Shown: one piece after another, positions 41,777 through 54,309 of the stretch
Position numbering within the stretch: position 1 is the first letter of the stretch
Layout: every line of letters begins with the position of its first letter
Assembly (NCBI GenBank): GCA_950295325.1
Contig: OX485809.1
Location: forward strand, 23,016,144-23,080,143
Reading direction: 5' to 3'
Source: Polytrichum commune
Lineage: Eukaryota; Streptophyta; Polytrichopsida; Polytrichales; Polytrichaceae
DNA length: 64,000 bases
Notes under the pieces: model-generated
What the model saw: only the letters and a program-made list of their open reading frames with translations
What the model was told of the DNA's origin: nothing
The model's database searches: none
Program-made: the position numbers and the translations under genes

Positions 41777-42185
41777 CACGGGGGGTGCACTTCATTGTCA
41801 AGTTGAACACCACGTGCGATAAAACAAAATCTACTTTTTACATAAAGCATCATCAAAATGGTTCAAAATTTTATGATTTTTTTTTCATGAGTAGATATAC
41901 ATAGTATCTATTACATAGTAAAAATTAGTAACCAAATTTGATGATTTGTTTTTTTTATAAAACATACCGTTTCTAACTAGAATGACGCAACATTGAACTA
42001 AACAAATTACTACAAAAATGAAGATGACTAAAAATTTCAAAAAAATATACAAAAGATATTATCAATGGTTATGTGTATGTAGAAAAAATATCATAATTTT
42101 AAAAATTATCTATGGCATGTAATATAGGGTAGCAAACTTTTATCGCACGTGGTTATGAAATGTAAGGGGGTGTGACCCCCCCGTG
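41777..42185. mobile_element. 409-bp hAT-type MITE
   Basis: Termini CACGGGGGG and CCCCCCCGTG form an imperfect inverted repeat of about 50 bp that also contains CCACGTGCGATAAAA on one side and its complement on the other. It is flanked by a perfect 8-bp duplication AATTGGTT (41769-41776 and 42186-42193). Eight bases points to a hAT transposase. No coding capacity. Confidence 0.85.
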
Positions 42186-42193
42186 AATTGGTT

Positions 42194-45100
42194 ATCAGAC
42201 ATAAGAGATTTGGGTGCAAGCATGGTAAAGTGGATAGCTCTTGATCCTTGCACAGGTTTAAATGAAAGTGATTCAAAACTAATATTAACTTTGCATTTTG
42301 TGAAATAAAAAATCAAAATTTTGTTTCAACATATTGATATAAGAAGCCAAGCAATTCATGTTGACAAAAACAAAAAAAACAAAAATCTACATATTTTAGA
42401 AGTCAGTTCAAGTGGATGTGCGAGTGGTGTTATTGACCAAAAATTTGTCAAATTTTTATTTCAAATATGATCAATTACATTGAATTGATGATTTTCTACA
42501 AAAATATTTGATGATGACCTCAATTGTATATTAAATTCAAGGAATATGAGGAAAAAATTAAGTTCAATATAGTTAAGGTCATGAAATTTACGTCCAAAAC
42601 CAAATCTAGCCATTTGCTCTTGAGCATCATTATTGATGATAAGCTTTGAAGATCTCATCTTGGTATTCTAAATCTGAGTACTCAATACAATAGTAAAGGT
42701 CACCACAAAAATGTATTCAATTTAAAAAGTGTTATTCTACTATTTTTAGGCGTTTGATCCAAAAACTTATGGTTTTAAGATACCATAGCATTTTTTTTTA
42801 TCAAATTTACCATGCTTACATTGTACAATAATGTACAATGTAAGCAAGGGAGGAGGCAGCCTTGCCTAAAGACATATTATTTCTTATTTTCGTGTGTCAA
42901 AGGCCTATGATTCCTATGTCCATGCTCTTTCACATGATCATGCTCATGTCAAGGTGCTCATGAATAAGCAACCCATGTCGGCACATGTTGTAAGTATTTG
43001 CAAGTTACCTTCTATACCCATAGCAAAGCCATTTTCAATCCAGCATGAGTGTCCAAGCCTAAGTCCATATTCAAACAAAGAAAAAAGAAAAACCAACATT
43101 AGTGCCTCAAACCAATGTCAAACCAAGTTTTCACATGTCATGTGCTCATTGATGTTCATGGGTTTCCGCATGTAACAATAGTACATTACCTCTCCCCTAG
43201 TTTTTGGCACTTCTTAGGTTTGTCTTCTTCATATTTACCCTTAAAGGATGCGGGGTCCCAATATATAATCATATACATAATTTATACAAGCTTCACCAAG
43301 TTCATAAATCATAATTTATATGTTTATGTGTTTGAAACTTTTTTATGTATCATTGTCTTATGTCAAGGAGAAGATAACAATATACTCATACTAGACAATG
43401 ATGATCAACATACAACGTGTGTATTTGCATCAAAGGACACCCATTTTAGATAGGGTTACTTTTGACATAATTAGCTAAAAGTGAAAGTATGTAGCTCATA
43501 TATGCAATTTTTTGCTTGTAGAGGCCTAGTGTGGGCCTCTTAGATGCTTAGAGGTTAAGAACAAATGATCTCATTGACTTAAATGAGGAACATCTAGCTT
43601 ATACTAGTATTGTATGTCCTTATTTTGGCATTCTATTAATAAAGTAGACCCCACTCGTAAATATTTTAGGATAGAAAAACACATGTAGAGACACGTCACC
43701 AACACCTACTACTTTGAATGGTTGAAGAAAACACACACAATGCCTTGCGGTCCATGCTTGAACCCTCACTCACTCCACAAATGCAAGGACAACAACAAAA
43801 CAAAAGAGCAAACATTGTGTTGAACCAGTAAGTACAACCGGAATGGAAGTAAACATCAAAAGTGACACACATAAAAAATGCTGAATAAAACACAAAGAGC
43901 ATAGAGATCTTTTGTCGGAAATACTACAAAATCTCGGCAACACACTAGTTTATTTGGTCTACATGCACATTCTAGAGAGAGAGAGACCAATGGATTCAAC
44001 AAACAATAAGAGAGATAACATAATGTTCCAAGACATTGTAAACCCTGAGTAACACTAAGAATGAGAAACCGGTGTGCACTTGTAATGGTCCACCTTGTAA
44101 GGAAGAAACAATTTCACTCAATCCACAGCATTAGCAGAGCGTAGACCACTTAATGCCTCATACATGTAATCTACAAACCTAACGTTTTGTAGCCAAATTG
44201 CATCTCACAAGTGCTATAAATTGACTTTAATATTTATAACTAACACAAGTCTATGTATTATGAAAAATGTTAATTCATGTACCTAAGGAAGTAGTCACAA
44301 AGGTGGAGGTCTCCAGAGAGCAGTGGCAGGGTCAATTGTGGCTTTACTTCTTGAAGTCTACAAACTCTTTCAAAGTTATACTTGCAACAATGTTTTTGCT
44401 TCAACATCCCAACATGATCCCTTGTCTCCTCTAGCACCATGAAGAGATCACAAGAATGTAGGGAATTCCACAAGACAAACAAAATTGCTTAAAGAGATAG
44501 CCCACAACATGAATTTTTGTTCATTTGATGGGAAATGCACAACACACAAGAATCGATTGCCAACTTGCCAAGGCAATGTGAGGAAGTTGCAAACACAACC
44601 ACCTTAAAAGTACTCAAAACCCAATCCAACATAACCCTTCCCCTCATCTTCCAGTGATGATCTCGCATAACTCAACACACTACTTATTGTGGAGGCAAGG
44701 CATCAAGAAGTTGCATACCATTATACTGTGATAGTGAGAAAACGGTTTGATGGACTAAGTGTTACTAGGCAACTATTAATGGTCGTCATTGTAATTGCAA
44801 AATTGCAAACAAACTTGAGTTTGAGAATCCGATTCCAACCTAGTAGCTTCTTCATAGGCACAAGGACACCTAGGTATTGACCTTCAATGGATACATGTTT
44901 TCACACTCCACTCCATCTTGGCTTTTCGGCCCTTTGCCTCACCAGATTTAATTTATTGATCTCTTTAAAAAAACACACACACACTCTTCATGCTAACCAT
45001 AGTTGGATTGGTTTGCACATGAATGGGTTGAGATAAGGTACGTGGGGCATGGGTTTTATGTGCCCACTATTTTTTTGATTGGACATCTATCATATTTCTC

Positions 45101-45344
45101 CAGCAGCTTGGGCACCTTTCTATCTAATAATTAATTAAAGTGCGACAGTAAGTTAGGCAGTCCATAAAATAATATTCGACAAATTCGACAAATTCATAAA
45201 GTAATGTAAAATAAGTTAGACATTCATCCAAGTCATTTCTATTATTCATGGATGGTTTTTCAAATTTCATCTATGACGGCTATGATTAACCTAAACACTT
45301 GCCTTAACCAACATTCTTTACCTTAAAGTTTGTCTTTTACTTGT
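42194..45344. other. Intergenic A/T-rich stretch without a gene
   Basis: Short frames only, none with a recognised domain. One perfect 14-bp inverted repeat GCTTACATTGTACA with a 4-bp loop lies at 42814-42845. A short (GA)n run lies near 43974. Confidence 0.5.
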
Positions 45345-45352
45345 ATCTCAAG

Positions 45353-45848
45353 CCCAGGGAGTGCACTGTTCAAGTACTGTATTTATACACGTGGGTGCAC
45401 AAAAGGGGTATTATTTAAAACAAGCATGTACAAAATGTACGTACAAGAGACATATTGCTATTAAGCAAGAAGTAGATATACATGAGGCTATAGAAAAATA
45501 TATGTAAAGTACGCATTTACGCGTTTACGCGTTCAAGTCAGACCTGGACCAAGAATCATGTGTTTTTTCATCCACTAAGTAACGACTTTATAACTACAAA
45601 TCCATGATTTGATATTATACATATAATAGGGCCATATTTTTGCATTTCCAAACATTTGTACACATGTTATATACAATTTTTGTATTTGTTTTTGGACCCT
45701 TGTGTACGTATGGAAATGTATTTTGAAGCAATGAGATTTGTAAGTATATTGCTTGATTTTAGCAAAAATAAAATGTATACATGGGTATTTTAATAAGGGG
45801 CATGCACGCACGTGATGCTTGGTTTTAGTGAATAGTGCACTCCCTGAG
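45353..45848. mobile_element. 496-bp hAT-type MITE
   Basis: Ends CCCAGGGAGTGCACTGTT and, on the other strand, CTCAGGGAGTGCACTATT, flanked by the 8-bp duplication ATCTCAAG (45345-45352 and 45849-45856). No coding capacity. Related end fragments occur at 32540-32595, 32743-32830 and about 48705-48790. Confidence 0.75.
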
Positions 45849-46194
45849 ATCTCAAGGTTTTGCTTGGCAACATAATTTGCTTTGTGTGAGAGTTATACGG
45901 AGTGGTCGTTGTGAGAGATAGTGTTGTTATGATGTTTGTGGGAGATTAAGCTTGAGAAGAAGGACAATGGCAAGGCAGAAGACATTGCAATGTATGTTTA
46001 AATCCATTGATAGAGAGGAAATGCATCTACATGTGGAGTGTGAATTTAAGAGCTTAGGAGCTAGAGAAAGCTATGGAGAAGGTGGTTGTTAATTGGTTTG
46101 TTGGGAGACCCAAGGAAAAACTACAAGCAGCTCTATTAATACCAAAGGAGGAAAAATCTCAAATACAAGGATCAACTTCAAAGAATGCTCAGGT

Positions 46195-47430
46195 TTGAAG
46201 CAAGTACACAAACCGGTTTATGCCTTCCCTATACATGCTACAATGAGAATGCATAAGAATTACATTATTCTTCTTGGGTATCTACAATCAAAATACAAGC
46301 TTCGAGGGCATATTGGATGTGTTTATGATGATCTTACAAGAAGAACACTCTTCAATTGGTTCACCACTTTTGGAGAATTGAAAGGCCATAGAGATGCATG
46401 TCAACCTTTGTTTGCATCTTCAGTGCGAACAAGGATTAGAACCCTAATTGAAACTAGACAACCTCAATCACTTCAACAAGAAGGTAGCAGAGCTTTCAAG
46501 GCCAGTTGAACTTGGTCAAGGACACTTGTGAAAGACAACTTAAACTAGAGCTACAGAAAGGCTACAAGGACAGCAAGAAAACTACCAACAAATTGGGAAG
46601 AGCTAGGGTTGAAGATGACACAAAGGATTGCCTATCTTATTAAGGCTCATTCAATTCCTCCAAAATTATTTATTAACACAAATCAAACATGCATATACCT
46701 AATCCCTACAAGAGGTTCCCGTACATGGGATGTTAAAGGTTCAAAACATATATTTGTTCATGAGCTGATGACAAGAGACATATTACAGTGTTAGTATCCT
46801 CTATAGTAGTTGGCCACCTCTTACCTTTCCAAGTTGTATTCACAAGGACAACCAAATAATGTTTACCTGTGCAAAATGTTAAGCATATTGATTGTGAGCA
46901 AACTGGGTGGCATCTTACATTTTCAAAGATTCACTGATCAAATGTTGAAACATGCAAAGACTTTGTGATCAAGATTTTACAAAAATATATATACGCAAGA
47001 ACAAATCGAGAATTTGGGCTTACCAAAGGAGACTAAATCGATCTAGATAATAGATATTGGAGTGTGCATAAGTCAAAGAAGTTGAAATCTTAAATGAAGA
47101 TCAACCATCTTGAAATCCTTATCATTTTTGTGCCGGCATATTGTACAAATGTCTACCAACTAGTTGATGTTGTTCCACAGAAGCCTTTCAAGCATGGATT
47201 TTGACAAGCATTTGATTCCTATACATCAGATGATACTATCCAATAGCTCAAGTACAAGGCAACAAAGGATGTGAAAGTCAATACTGAAATGAAAATATCA
47301 AAGCCTCATCTATGTGGTTGGTTATTCAAAGCATGGGAACATTTACAAAGCAAACAAATGATGGAGGCAATTATAAAATGATGGTACCAATGTGGTTTGT
47401 TGCAAGTTTAACAAAGTTGTTGAAGTTTCA
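46195..47430 (+). pseudogene. Degenerate pogo/CENP-B-like (DDE_1) transposase
   Basis: Spread over two open frames and several stops, the translation follows the family in order: a helix-turn-helix part (LTRRTLFNWFTTFGELKGH, about 46340), SYRKATRTARKLPTNWEELG (about 46552-46610), INTNQTCIYLIPTRGSRTWDVKGSK (46671-46745, where the family has the first catalytic Asp, here Asn), LPFQVVFTRTTK, YWSVHKSKK (Asp replaced), VPAYCTNVYQLVDVVPQKPFKHGF (about 47130-47205) and CGWLFKAWEHL. At least seven stops and altered catalytic residues show that it is dead. Inverted ends were not found. Confidence 0.7.
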
Positions 47431-48704
47431 ATGCCCATTCAGCCTCCACCTCCGAGGAAAAGAGGCCATCTTTGAATTAACCCCACCAACTAGTAGTGCA
47501 CATTTCGCAGATGTCTCAAACCTACGAAATCTATACTTTAGAATATTTTCTTCACTCCCAAATTCCACTCTAGAATTCAAAGAGCTCATAAACATCAACC
47601 ACTAATTTGAATCCCTCTAACTCTTTGGCCCAATTGTCCATGAGCCTTTCTGGAAAACAACAACCCTCCCACGTACAACCCAACAAGAAAAAAACTAGCA
47701 ACCTCAGTCTTCCCCCACATGTAGATCTAAACCCCCACCAAACAACAATCCAAGCAACCTCCCACATTCAAATCTTCAAACCACTAAGCAACAACCCATG
47801 CAACAACCCGCAAGCACAAGAGATTCATCACAACAATCCAATAAGTTCACTTCTATTGAAGTGGAATGGGAGACTATAGATTTGCATAAAAGGGGCATGT
47901 GAGAACAAAGTATCTGGTCGCAAAAGCAGCCGGACCACCATGAGTAGTTTGGCCGCAAGTACATCTGAGGAGTTCAACTATGAGTAGTCCAAGAGTGCAA
48001 GCAACACCGCAAGCATTCCAAGAGCGTGAGCAACACTGCGAGCAGTCCAAAAGCGCAAGCAATCTAAGAGCGCAAGCAATACTAAGTAGTCTAAGAGCAT
48101 CACGGAGCGTTAAGGAGGCGTCCAAATGCACAAGCACCGTGAGCAACACTAAGGACTGCTCACCAAGGAGCCTAAGGAGTCCAACACCACCGATGACGTT
48201 GTTGAAAAGGTGCCAGACAAGGTGCAGCGGTTCTCATGGTCCTTTCGTTGTTTGATTTTTGTTTGTCTCATTCCCGTTTTTATGGTAGTGTGTCAGCATG
48301 ATCTGTGTAGCAAATTCATGCTTGTATTGTTTTTAGACCATGAGTGAGATTGATGCCACGTGAAAACATTGTTGAAGTTATTTGATGCTACTTTGTTGGA
48401 TTCTAGTGAATGTCACTTGCATTATTGTGATGTTAGGCACTTTTTTTAAAAAAATCTTTCCTTTTTTTGGACGCTCAACGAAATTAATTTCCCATAAATT
48501 TAGGCACCTTTAAATTTTTATTTTTTTTACCCAAGCTACTAGAGAGCTACGGTATGTTTAGTAGCATATGGCAAGGCTTGGAGTTAAGAGTGGACACCAA
48601 CATGACAGGTATTACAATGAGATTGGCCAAACATACATATATATATATGATTTAAAGATCTTATGATCATTTAAAGAGGAAAAACATCTCATTGGGTGCA
48701 CCCA
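47431..48704. repeat. Intergenic with a short GCAAGCAA-type minisatellite
   Basis: At about 47985-48140 imperfect units of 15-18 bp (CGCAAGCAATCTAAGAG and similar) repeat. The 91-codon frame across it follows from the repeat. The rest shows no gene. Confidence 0.5.
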
Positions 48705-50081
48705 AGATCCGGGGGGTGAACTCCTCAAACCACATACAAACTAATGTGAGTATAAGAAGGGGTATTATTTGAGGCATTAGCATACATAATATACACAAGG
48801 GAGAGGTATTATGTTTTTCTACTACTACACATACATATTATTAAAGGTTGAATTTAGAGTCTTCAAGTAAAGGTAGATGTAGAAAGGGGCCCCTAAAGTT
48901 AGAGGAAACATTGACAATAGATGAGTCAATGTCAACTAGTTTGTGTTTTCATCCATTGTCATATGGTAATCATCCCCAATGACTACTCTACATGTTCTTG
49001 TTAGCTAGGGTTTGCATTTAGGTTCTAGGATTTTACAAACTAGAGGGAGCACTCATCGGCTCCCTTGAGTTTTTCTCTCCCAATTGTGGATAAGTTATTT
49101 TGCTCTTCAAGCCTTTGTTTGTTTGATGCAATCAATGTGTTACATCCTATGTATGAAAATTTGTTCAATGACTTTCTCATTAGAAGTGAAGTGGAATTAT
49201 ATATGTAATATAGGCTTATTTATTTCATAATTTTTATTTTTTTTATGTAGTGGAGGCATTTATCATGTTGAATTGAAAATCTTAGTATAAATACATGAGT
49301 CCATTTTCTAGCTTACCATTAGTACATGTACATTTTTTCTTTATAAATCTCTTGTAAGTATTGGTTTAACTTCATAATGACCGAGGCACGTCATTTAGAT
49401 TTTTATTAAATTCATGGCAATGCATTTGTCTTGTTTCACTTGTCCCACAAACAAACAAACAAACAAACAAACAAACAAACAACAACAACAACAACAACAA
49501 AAACCACTTTAAACTCACGTAAAGTCTTCTCAATCAAATCAATTCCGATTTGAAATTTTGAAATGATAATTTGCATGATTCATAACTACCAACATGATAA
49601 GATACGACCCAATTCGATCCACCAATAAAAATTTGTATGTGGAGTTGGAAGTGCCCAAGGTCACACATCTTAGGTTGGAAGTGCTAGACTAAACATGTCT
49701 CTGCTATGCCACTTCTTCCATCACAATTGCCAATGAAGTTAGCAAGTGTAGTATGACACGCCACGAAATGCACTTTTAGTAGGTATCTCTCACAACATTG
49801 TAAGTTGTTAGCAATTCTAGGACGGCAACACCTAGATAATAAGGAGGGGTCATTGTCAAGATAAGACTTTGACTTTGACTTTGAATCTATGATAAGTTCA
49901 TAGTAAAGCATGAAAGTGTTCTAATAAGAGCATCAAATGTAAAAATTAGGTATAATAAGGTAGGAAACTTAAGGTCGACTATCTTAGATTAGATAGGCAA
50001 CACTTTGATGCTTGAGAAATGGCAAGCAGTTGTGTGCTTCTCCATTGCAATTAGAGTGTAATAAAAAATTTGTACTCATCA
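48705..50081. other. Intergenic, MITE fragment and (ACAA)n/(CAA)n microsatellite
   Basis: About 48705-48790 resembles the left end of the 45353 element. A microsatellite (ACAA)n followed by (CAA)n fills about 49449-49503. No gene. Confidence 0.5.
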
Positions 50082-50086
50082 ACTGG

Positions 50087-51685
50087 TGTCAGCCACAAAC
50101 TCCCACCTTTAGCGTCGTAGTCCAGGTGAGAGCCCGTAACCAACATTCACTTGTTGACCCCTTAGCTCTAGATGTCCAACTCCACATAGCCATTACGCAA
50201 ATATTGAACTCACAAGTCTTTATTTAAAGAGTTAAAGGTGCCAGTATTTAGAAATACTTTTACCCCAGCCCTTAAACTACACACGTTGAAACCTGATGGA
50301 AGTAAATCTAACCCTACTCTCCTACTTGCCCAAAACTTGTTTATGCCTAAGCTGGGCCTAAAACCCCCTTTAACCTTAATCCCCTTCTACCCTCCTAATC
50401 CTCTACCCCAGCATGGTTGTGGTTCCTACTGATGTTCGGTTACCAGTCGGCTCTTCCCTAATTACACAGCCCCTGTCGCAGCATTGAGCTGTTGGTTAAC
50501 TCCGAGGTACCCCCTGGCCAAGGCCTGAAACCCCTTCAGTTGCCCTGCCCATCACTGTGGCTGCCATAATTGTGGTGACCAGCAGGCTGCCGCTGGCCCT
50601 CCTCGTCTCTGGTCGCTATCTTCATATTAGACAGCAGTGACCCAACCCTCACCTCCGAGCTAATGGATCCCCCTCTCAAATGCAGCAGTTTTTGCTGCCT
50701 CGGCTCGACTATGTTGACTCCCAGCCAATTTGTATCACGGCCATCTCCCAGACCGAATGTGCTACCAGCACGGCGATCCCAAAACCTGCGAATCAATTCA
50801 TAACGTCCAGTTGTGACCGCACAGCACACCCCTATTCAGCACAATGATTTCTCACCCAAGCAATGCTCTTCAGCTCGAATCCTTTCGGATTGAGCTCAAC
50901 CCACATCCCACTAGTCTCTGGCTTCTCAGTGAGCCACCGCCATGTTGGTTTTCCTTTTGTGCCTTCTTTCATTCCACTGTTATTTTCTCCGTGGATTCAC
51001 ATTGAGACCTTCCCTCTCTGACGTAGCAGCTGGGATTAATCCGCGCTACTGACCTCACCGCAGCTACCCACATTCCCACGCAATGCTAGCTCACCCAACA
51101 TTCGGCCATCGCTCACCCTGCTGCCTCTATTCTTCTCATAGAAGATCTGGTCCTTGATAATGCCGAATTCGATCTCATAGTTGTCATGCCTCTCCGTGGC
51201 CACCTTCCCATCAGGCCACAACAAAAACTAGTCTTGCCTTACCCCATTCCTTTGTGTGCACCCTGCCGCTGCCTTCCTCGGCGCTACCCCTGTCTCCTCC
51301 CCCTCAGAACTCTTCTCCCCTCTCGCGAGAAAGAGCAACCGCGTTGGAGAGCCACACAGCAACCGCCTCCTGATCCCAGAATCTGGAATTCGCTAGGGTG
51401 CGGTAGCCCCTGGCCTTAAACGAACACTGCCTAGTCCTAATCAAGTTAATAACACCAACCTACCAGGCCTAAGCCGCTAAAACTAAAGCCCATTGCACCA
51501 CTCGACACGTCACCCTCAACTACCCATTAACCATAAACACTAATACACCAACCTAATGATTATCTCGACTAACAACTAAGAACAATACCAGTTTTATCCT
51601 TTTGAATAAGTGAACAAAATTCAAGTCCAGGTTTCGCAAATCTTTTAAGATTAAGAACCCCTGTGGGCCCCTTTATGGGCTCACA
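50087..51685. mobile_element. Solo LTR related to the gypsy LTR
   Basis: Starts TGTCAGCCACAAACTCCCACC and ends GGGCTCACA, paralleling the gypsy LTR (TGTGAGGCCAAACCCCCCACCC and GGGCTCACA), including the shared inner word GCGTC(C)GTAGTCC. It is flanked by a perfect 5-bp duplication ACTGG (50082-50086 and 51686-51690). At 1599 bp with diverged sequence it is an older relative, left by recombination between two LTRs. Small frames inside are not genes. Confidence 0.85.
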
Positions 51686-51690
51686 ACTGG

Positions 51691-54301
51691 ATATGGAAAT
51701 ATGTTAATTCTTTATCATGACATGGATCCCTTGGTTTTCTCCCCTTTTCTAAATCTTTTTGGAGTGAGAGGTACTAAGTTCACTACTAGCATATGAGACC
51801 TAAACAATACATCATGTAGTGAAAAAATCTATAGATCTCCCACAATAATAATAGGTTTACAAAAAAAAATTAATGACACAAGACAATTTCATCAGCGCAA
51901 AACGTATCGCCCAATTCTCATATGCTTGTAGTGGTTAGACATGCTAATCATTCAAGTTAATATAGGAACCCAAGATACTTAATGTTGAAAACCTACCAAC
52001 ATGTAGAAGTTGCAAAAATATGTTTGCCAGGTATGATTATGCACGTACTCTCATCATGATGTGAAGTATCTAGGACTTGTTCAAAGAAGGAAAGATGTGT
52101 AATATCTAGGGGCTTTTTGATGACTTTTTAAGTGAAATCAATGGCCAGTATTGCTATGAAGAGGGAGATCCAAGTGCTAGTTACACATGGGTCGGTTGAG
52201 TTTGAGGAATGACTGGTTCAGATTAAAGACTTTAGGCAAAGCACCAATGATTTTAGAGGACTATAAAGAATATATATCTTGAATTGAAAAAGGAATTCAA
52301 TAAAAAAAAATTAAAAAATTAAAAGTATATGTCAACATGGAACTTGTTGGACTTGGAAACACATGGATCCTAACCAACCCTACATTTTAAGGCCAAAAAA
52401 AGACCAGATGGCAATATCTTTTAAATAGAATAAAATAATATAGTTATGCCATGGATGAACTTGTTTTTGCGATGAATATGTCCATATTTCGACATGTGGC
52501 TTCACCACTCTAATGATTGTTGTCATTTTGTTTTTTCTTAAAAAATTTGAAAAGAAAGGACTAATCTTGAGTCTTGACCGATTGCGCCTAAAATCTCCTT
52601 GAACATTACGGCATAGCATGCTATCATTTAGGAAGAAAAAACATGTCCACAAAATCCATATTGAGTGCATCTCAACTTAATTTTGGGCCTTGAAGTTGAG
52701 ATGCACTCCATATGGGTTTTGTGGACAACATGGCTTTCAAGAATGCAAGGGCAATTTTTCTTTCTTTTGAAGTTGAGCGGGGTGGGCAGTGTTTTTTGGT
52801 CGGGTTTAGAAAAGTTTCTCTGAGGTTGCCCAAAGGTTGCGGATCACGGGCAGTGGGCCCCGACCCTTATTTTATGGAGAGACCCCTCCCCCATAAAGCT
52901 CAATGCGGATGCTTTACCATCCGCCATTATTCTCTATGGCATTTACTATAATATTGATTTCTAGGGTTTCAATCATATTGCAATTTTTAGTTCTAATAAA
53001 TGCTTTATAATACTAAGAACTAGGTGTAGTTGACTAGGTCACTTTGTTACTTTATGCAACATATGATGCCAATATTCACCTTGAGAGTACTACTAGAAAA
53101 CACATTGTTCTAAAACATGGTTTTAGAACACATTTCTCATTTTGACACGGGCAGTCATTACGACATTACTTCATTAACAATAGTTAAATGCAAAGTAGTC
53201 TACCTTAACTCTCTATATTATTTTACTTTAAAGTAGTGTCTCAAATTTCATTTTGAAATTTTTCACAAAGTGAAGCTTAATTGCATTAATTTCTCATTCT
53301 TGTAACACTGATCTATAAAAAAAAATGTGCTAATGACTTTGATATTTTCATGAATTTATTGCACATTAGAGGAGGCCATAACGTTACAAACTTGCCTACA
53401 GTATGAGATCCCTCTCTAAAGTAGGAAGCTTTTAGAGAGGCTACCTCGTTGGCCCCAACATGATGACCACATATTCTAGGCAGTACATACTTGATGCCAA
53501 CATAGGCCCCACATGGGCCTTGAAAAAACCCACATGTTACTTGAAATATTGTTGAATACATGATAAGCACGGAAATTTCTAGTCGGGTTAGGAAGCCCAC
53601 AAATGTCAACTTGTCCATGTAGTGTGGCAGAGTGAACAATACTCATGTTGAATATGTTCGTTATATTTGTAAGAAAGCCCCAACATAAAAAGGCCTTAGG
53701 CTTGAAAGTTTCCCAACCCCATGATACAAGAACCTAAAGCTGAGTAATGTTATGGCCAAACATCGTGGAAATTACCATATTATAGGCTGGACTACGTTAC
53801 CTTCAATATGACATGCGTGTCACTGCATTTGAGCGAAGACCTTTAAAAGTACACATGTGCTCTGTTTTCCACGCTGGGAGTCAAACTTGGTGTGGATGGA
53901 AGTGGACCTTAGTGATAGAATTGTCAAGCACTTGTCCATCTCGGTGACGTCCAAAGGGCATCCAAAATATGCCTAGTTAAGCTCATTGAAGACCCAAAAT
54001 TCCAATTGTTTTCTCACTTGCGGCTTAGTAGGATTTGAGACCATCAGATGAAAACACAAAAGGTTTTTGCTCACCAAGATTGAAACCCATGTCTATATCT
54101 CCATGGTACTTCACTCACCTTGTAGGAAGTTAGAGACCACACACAAGATGAGGGTGGAACTTTAGTCTCACCCAATCTCATTGAAAGGGAAAGTATGAGA
54201 CCCCTGAACCAAATGCAAACACGATGAGAGCTACAAACGTGAAGGATTCTTACAGGAGATGTGGAAAGTCAACCAAATGATTTCTTTGGAATTGCTGATA
54301 C
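51691..54301. other. Intergenic with dispersed repeat and a foldback
   Basis: No gene. About 52130-52380 is a diverged copy of a sequence also found at about 60470-60690 (shared GTCAACATG, TTTTAGAGGA and GGATC words in order). A foldback with 35-bp arms lies at 52644-52727. Confidence 0.45.
52644..52727. repeat. Foldback with 35-bp arms and 14-bp loop
   Basis: Arms 52644-52678 and 52693-52727 (TGTCCACAAAATCCATATTG and its near complement) pair with only two or three mismatches. The size would suit a small-RNA precursor, but it may equally be a MITE remnant. Confidence 0.75.
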
Positions 54302-54309
54302 CTTGGGGG

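Noticed and set aside
47980-48255. 91-codon Ser/Arg-rich frame
   Set aside because: Runs through a GCAAGCAA minisatellite.
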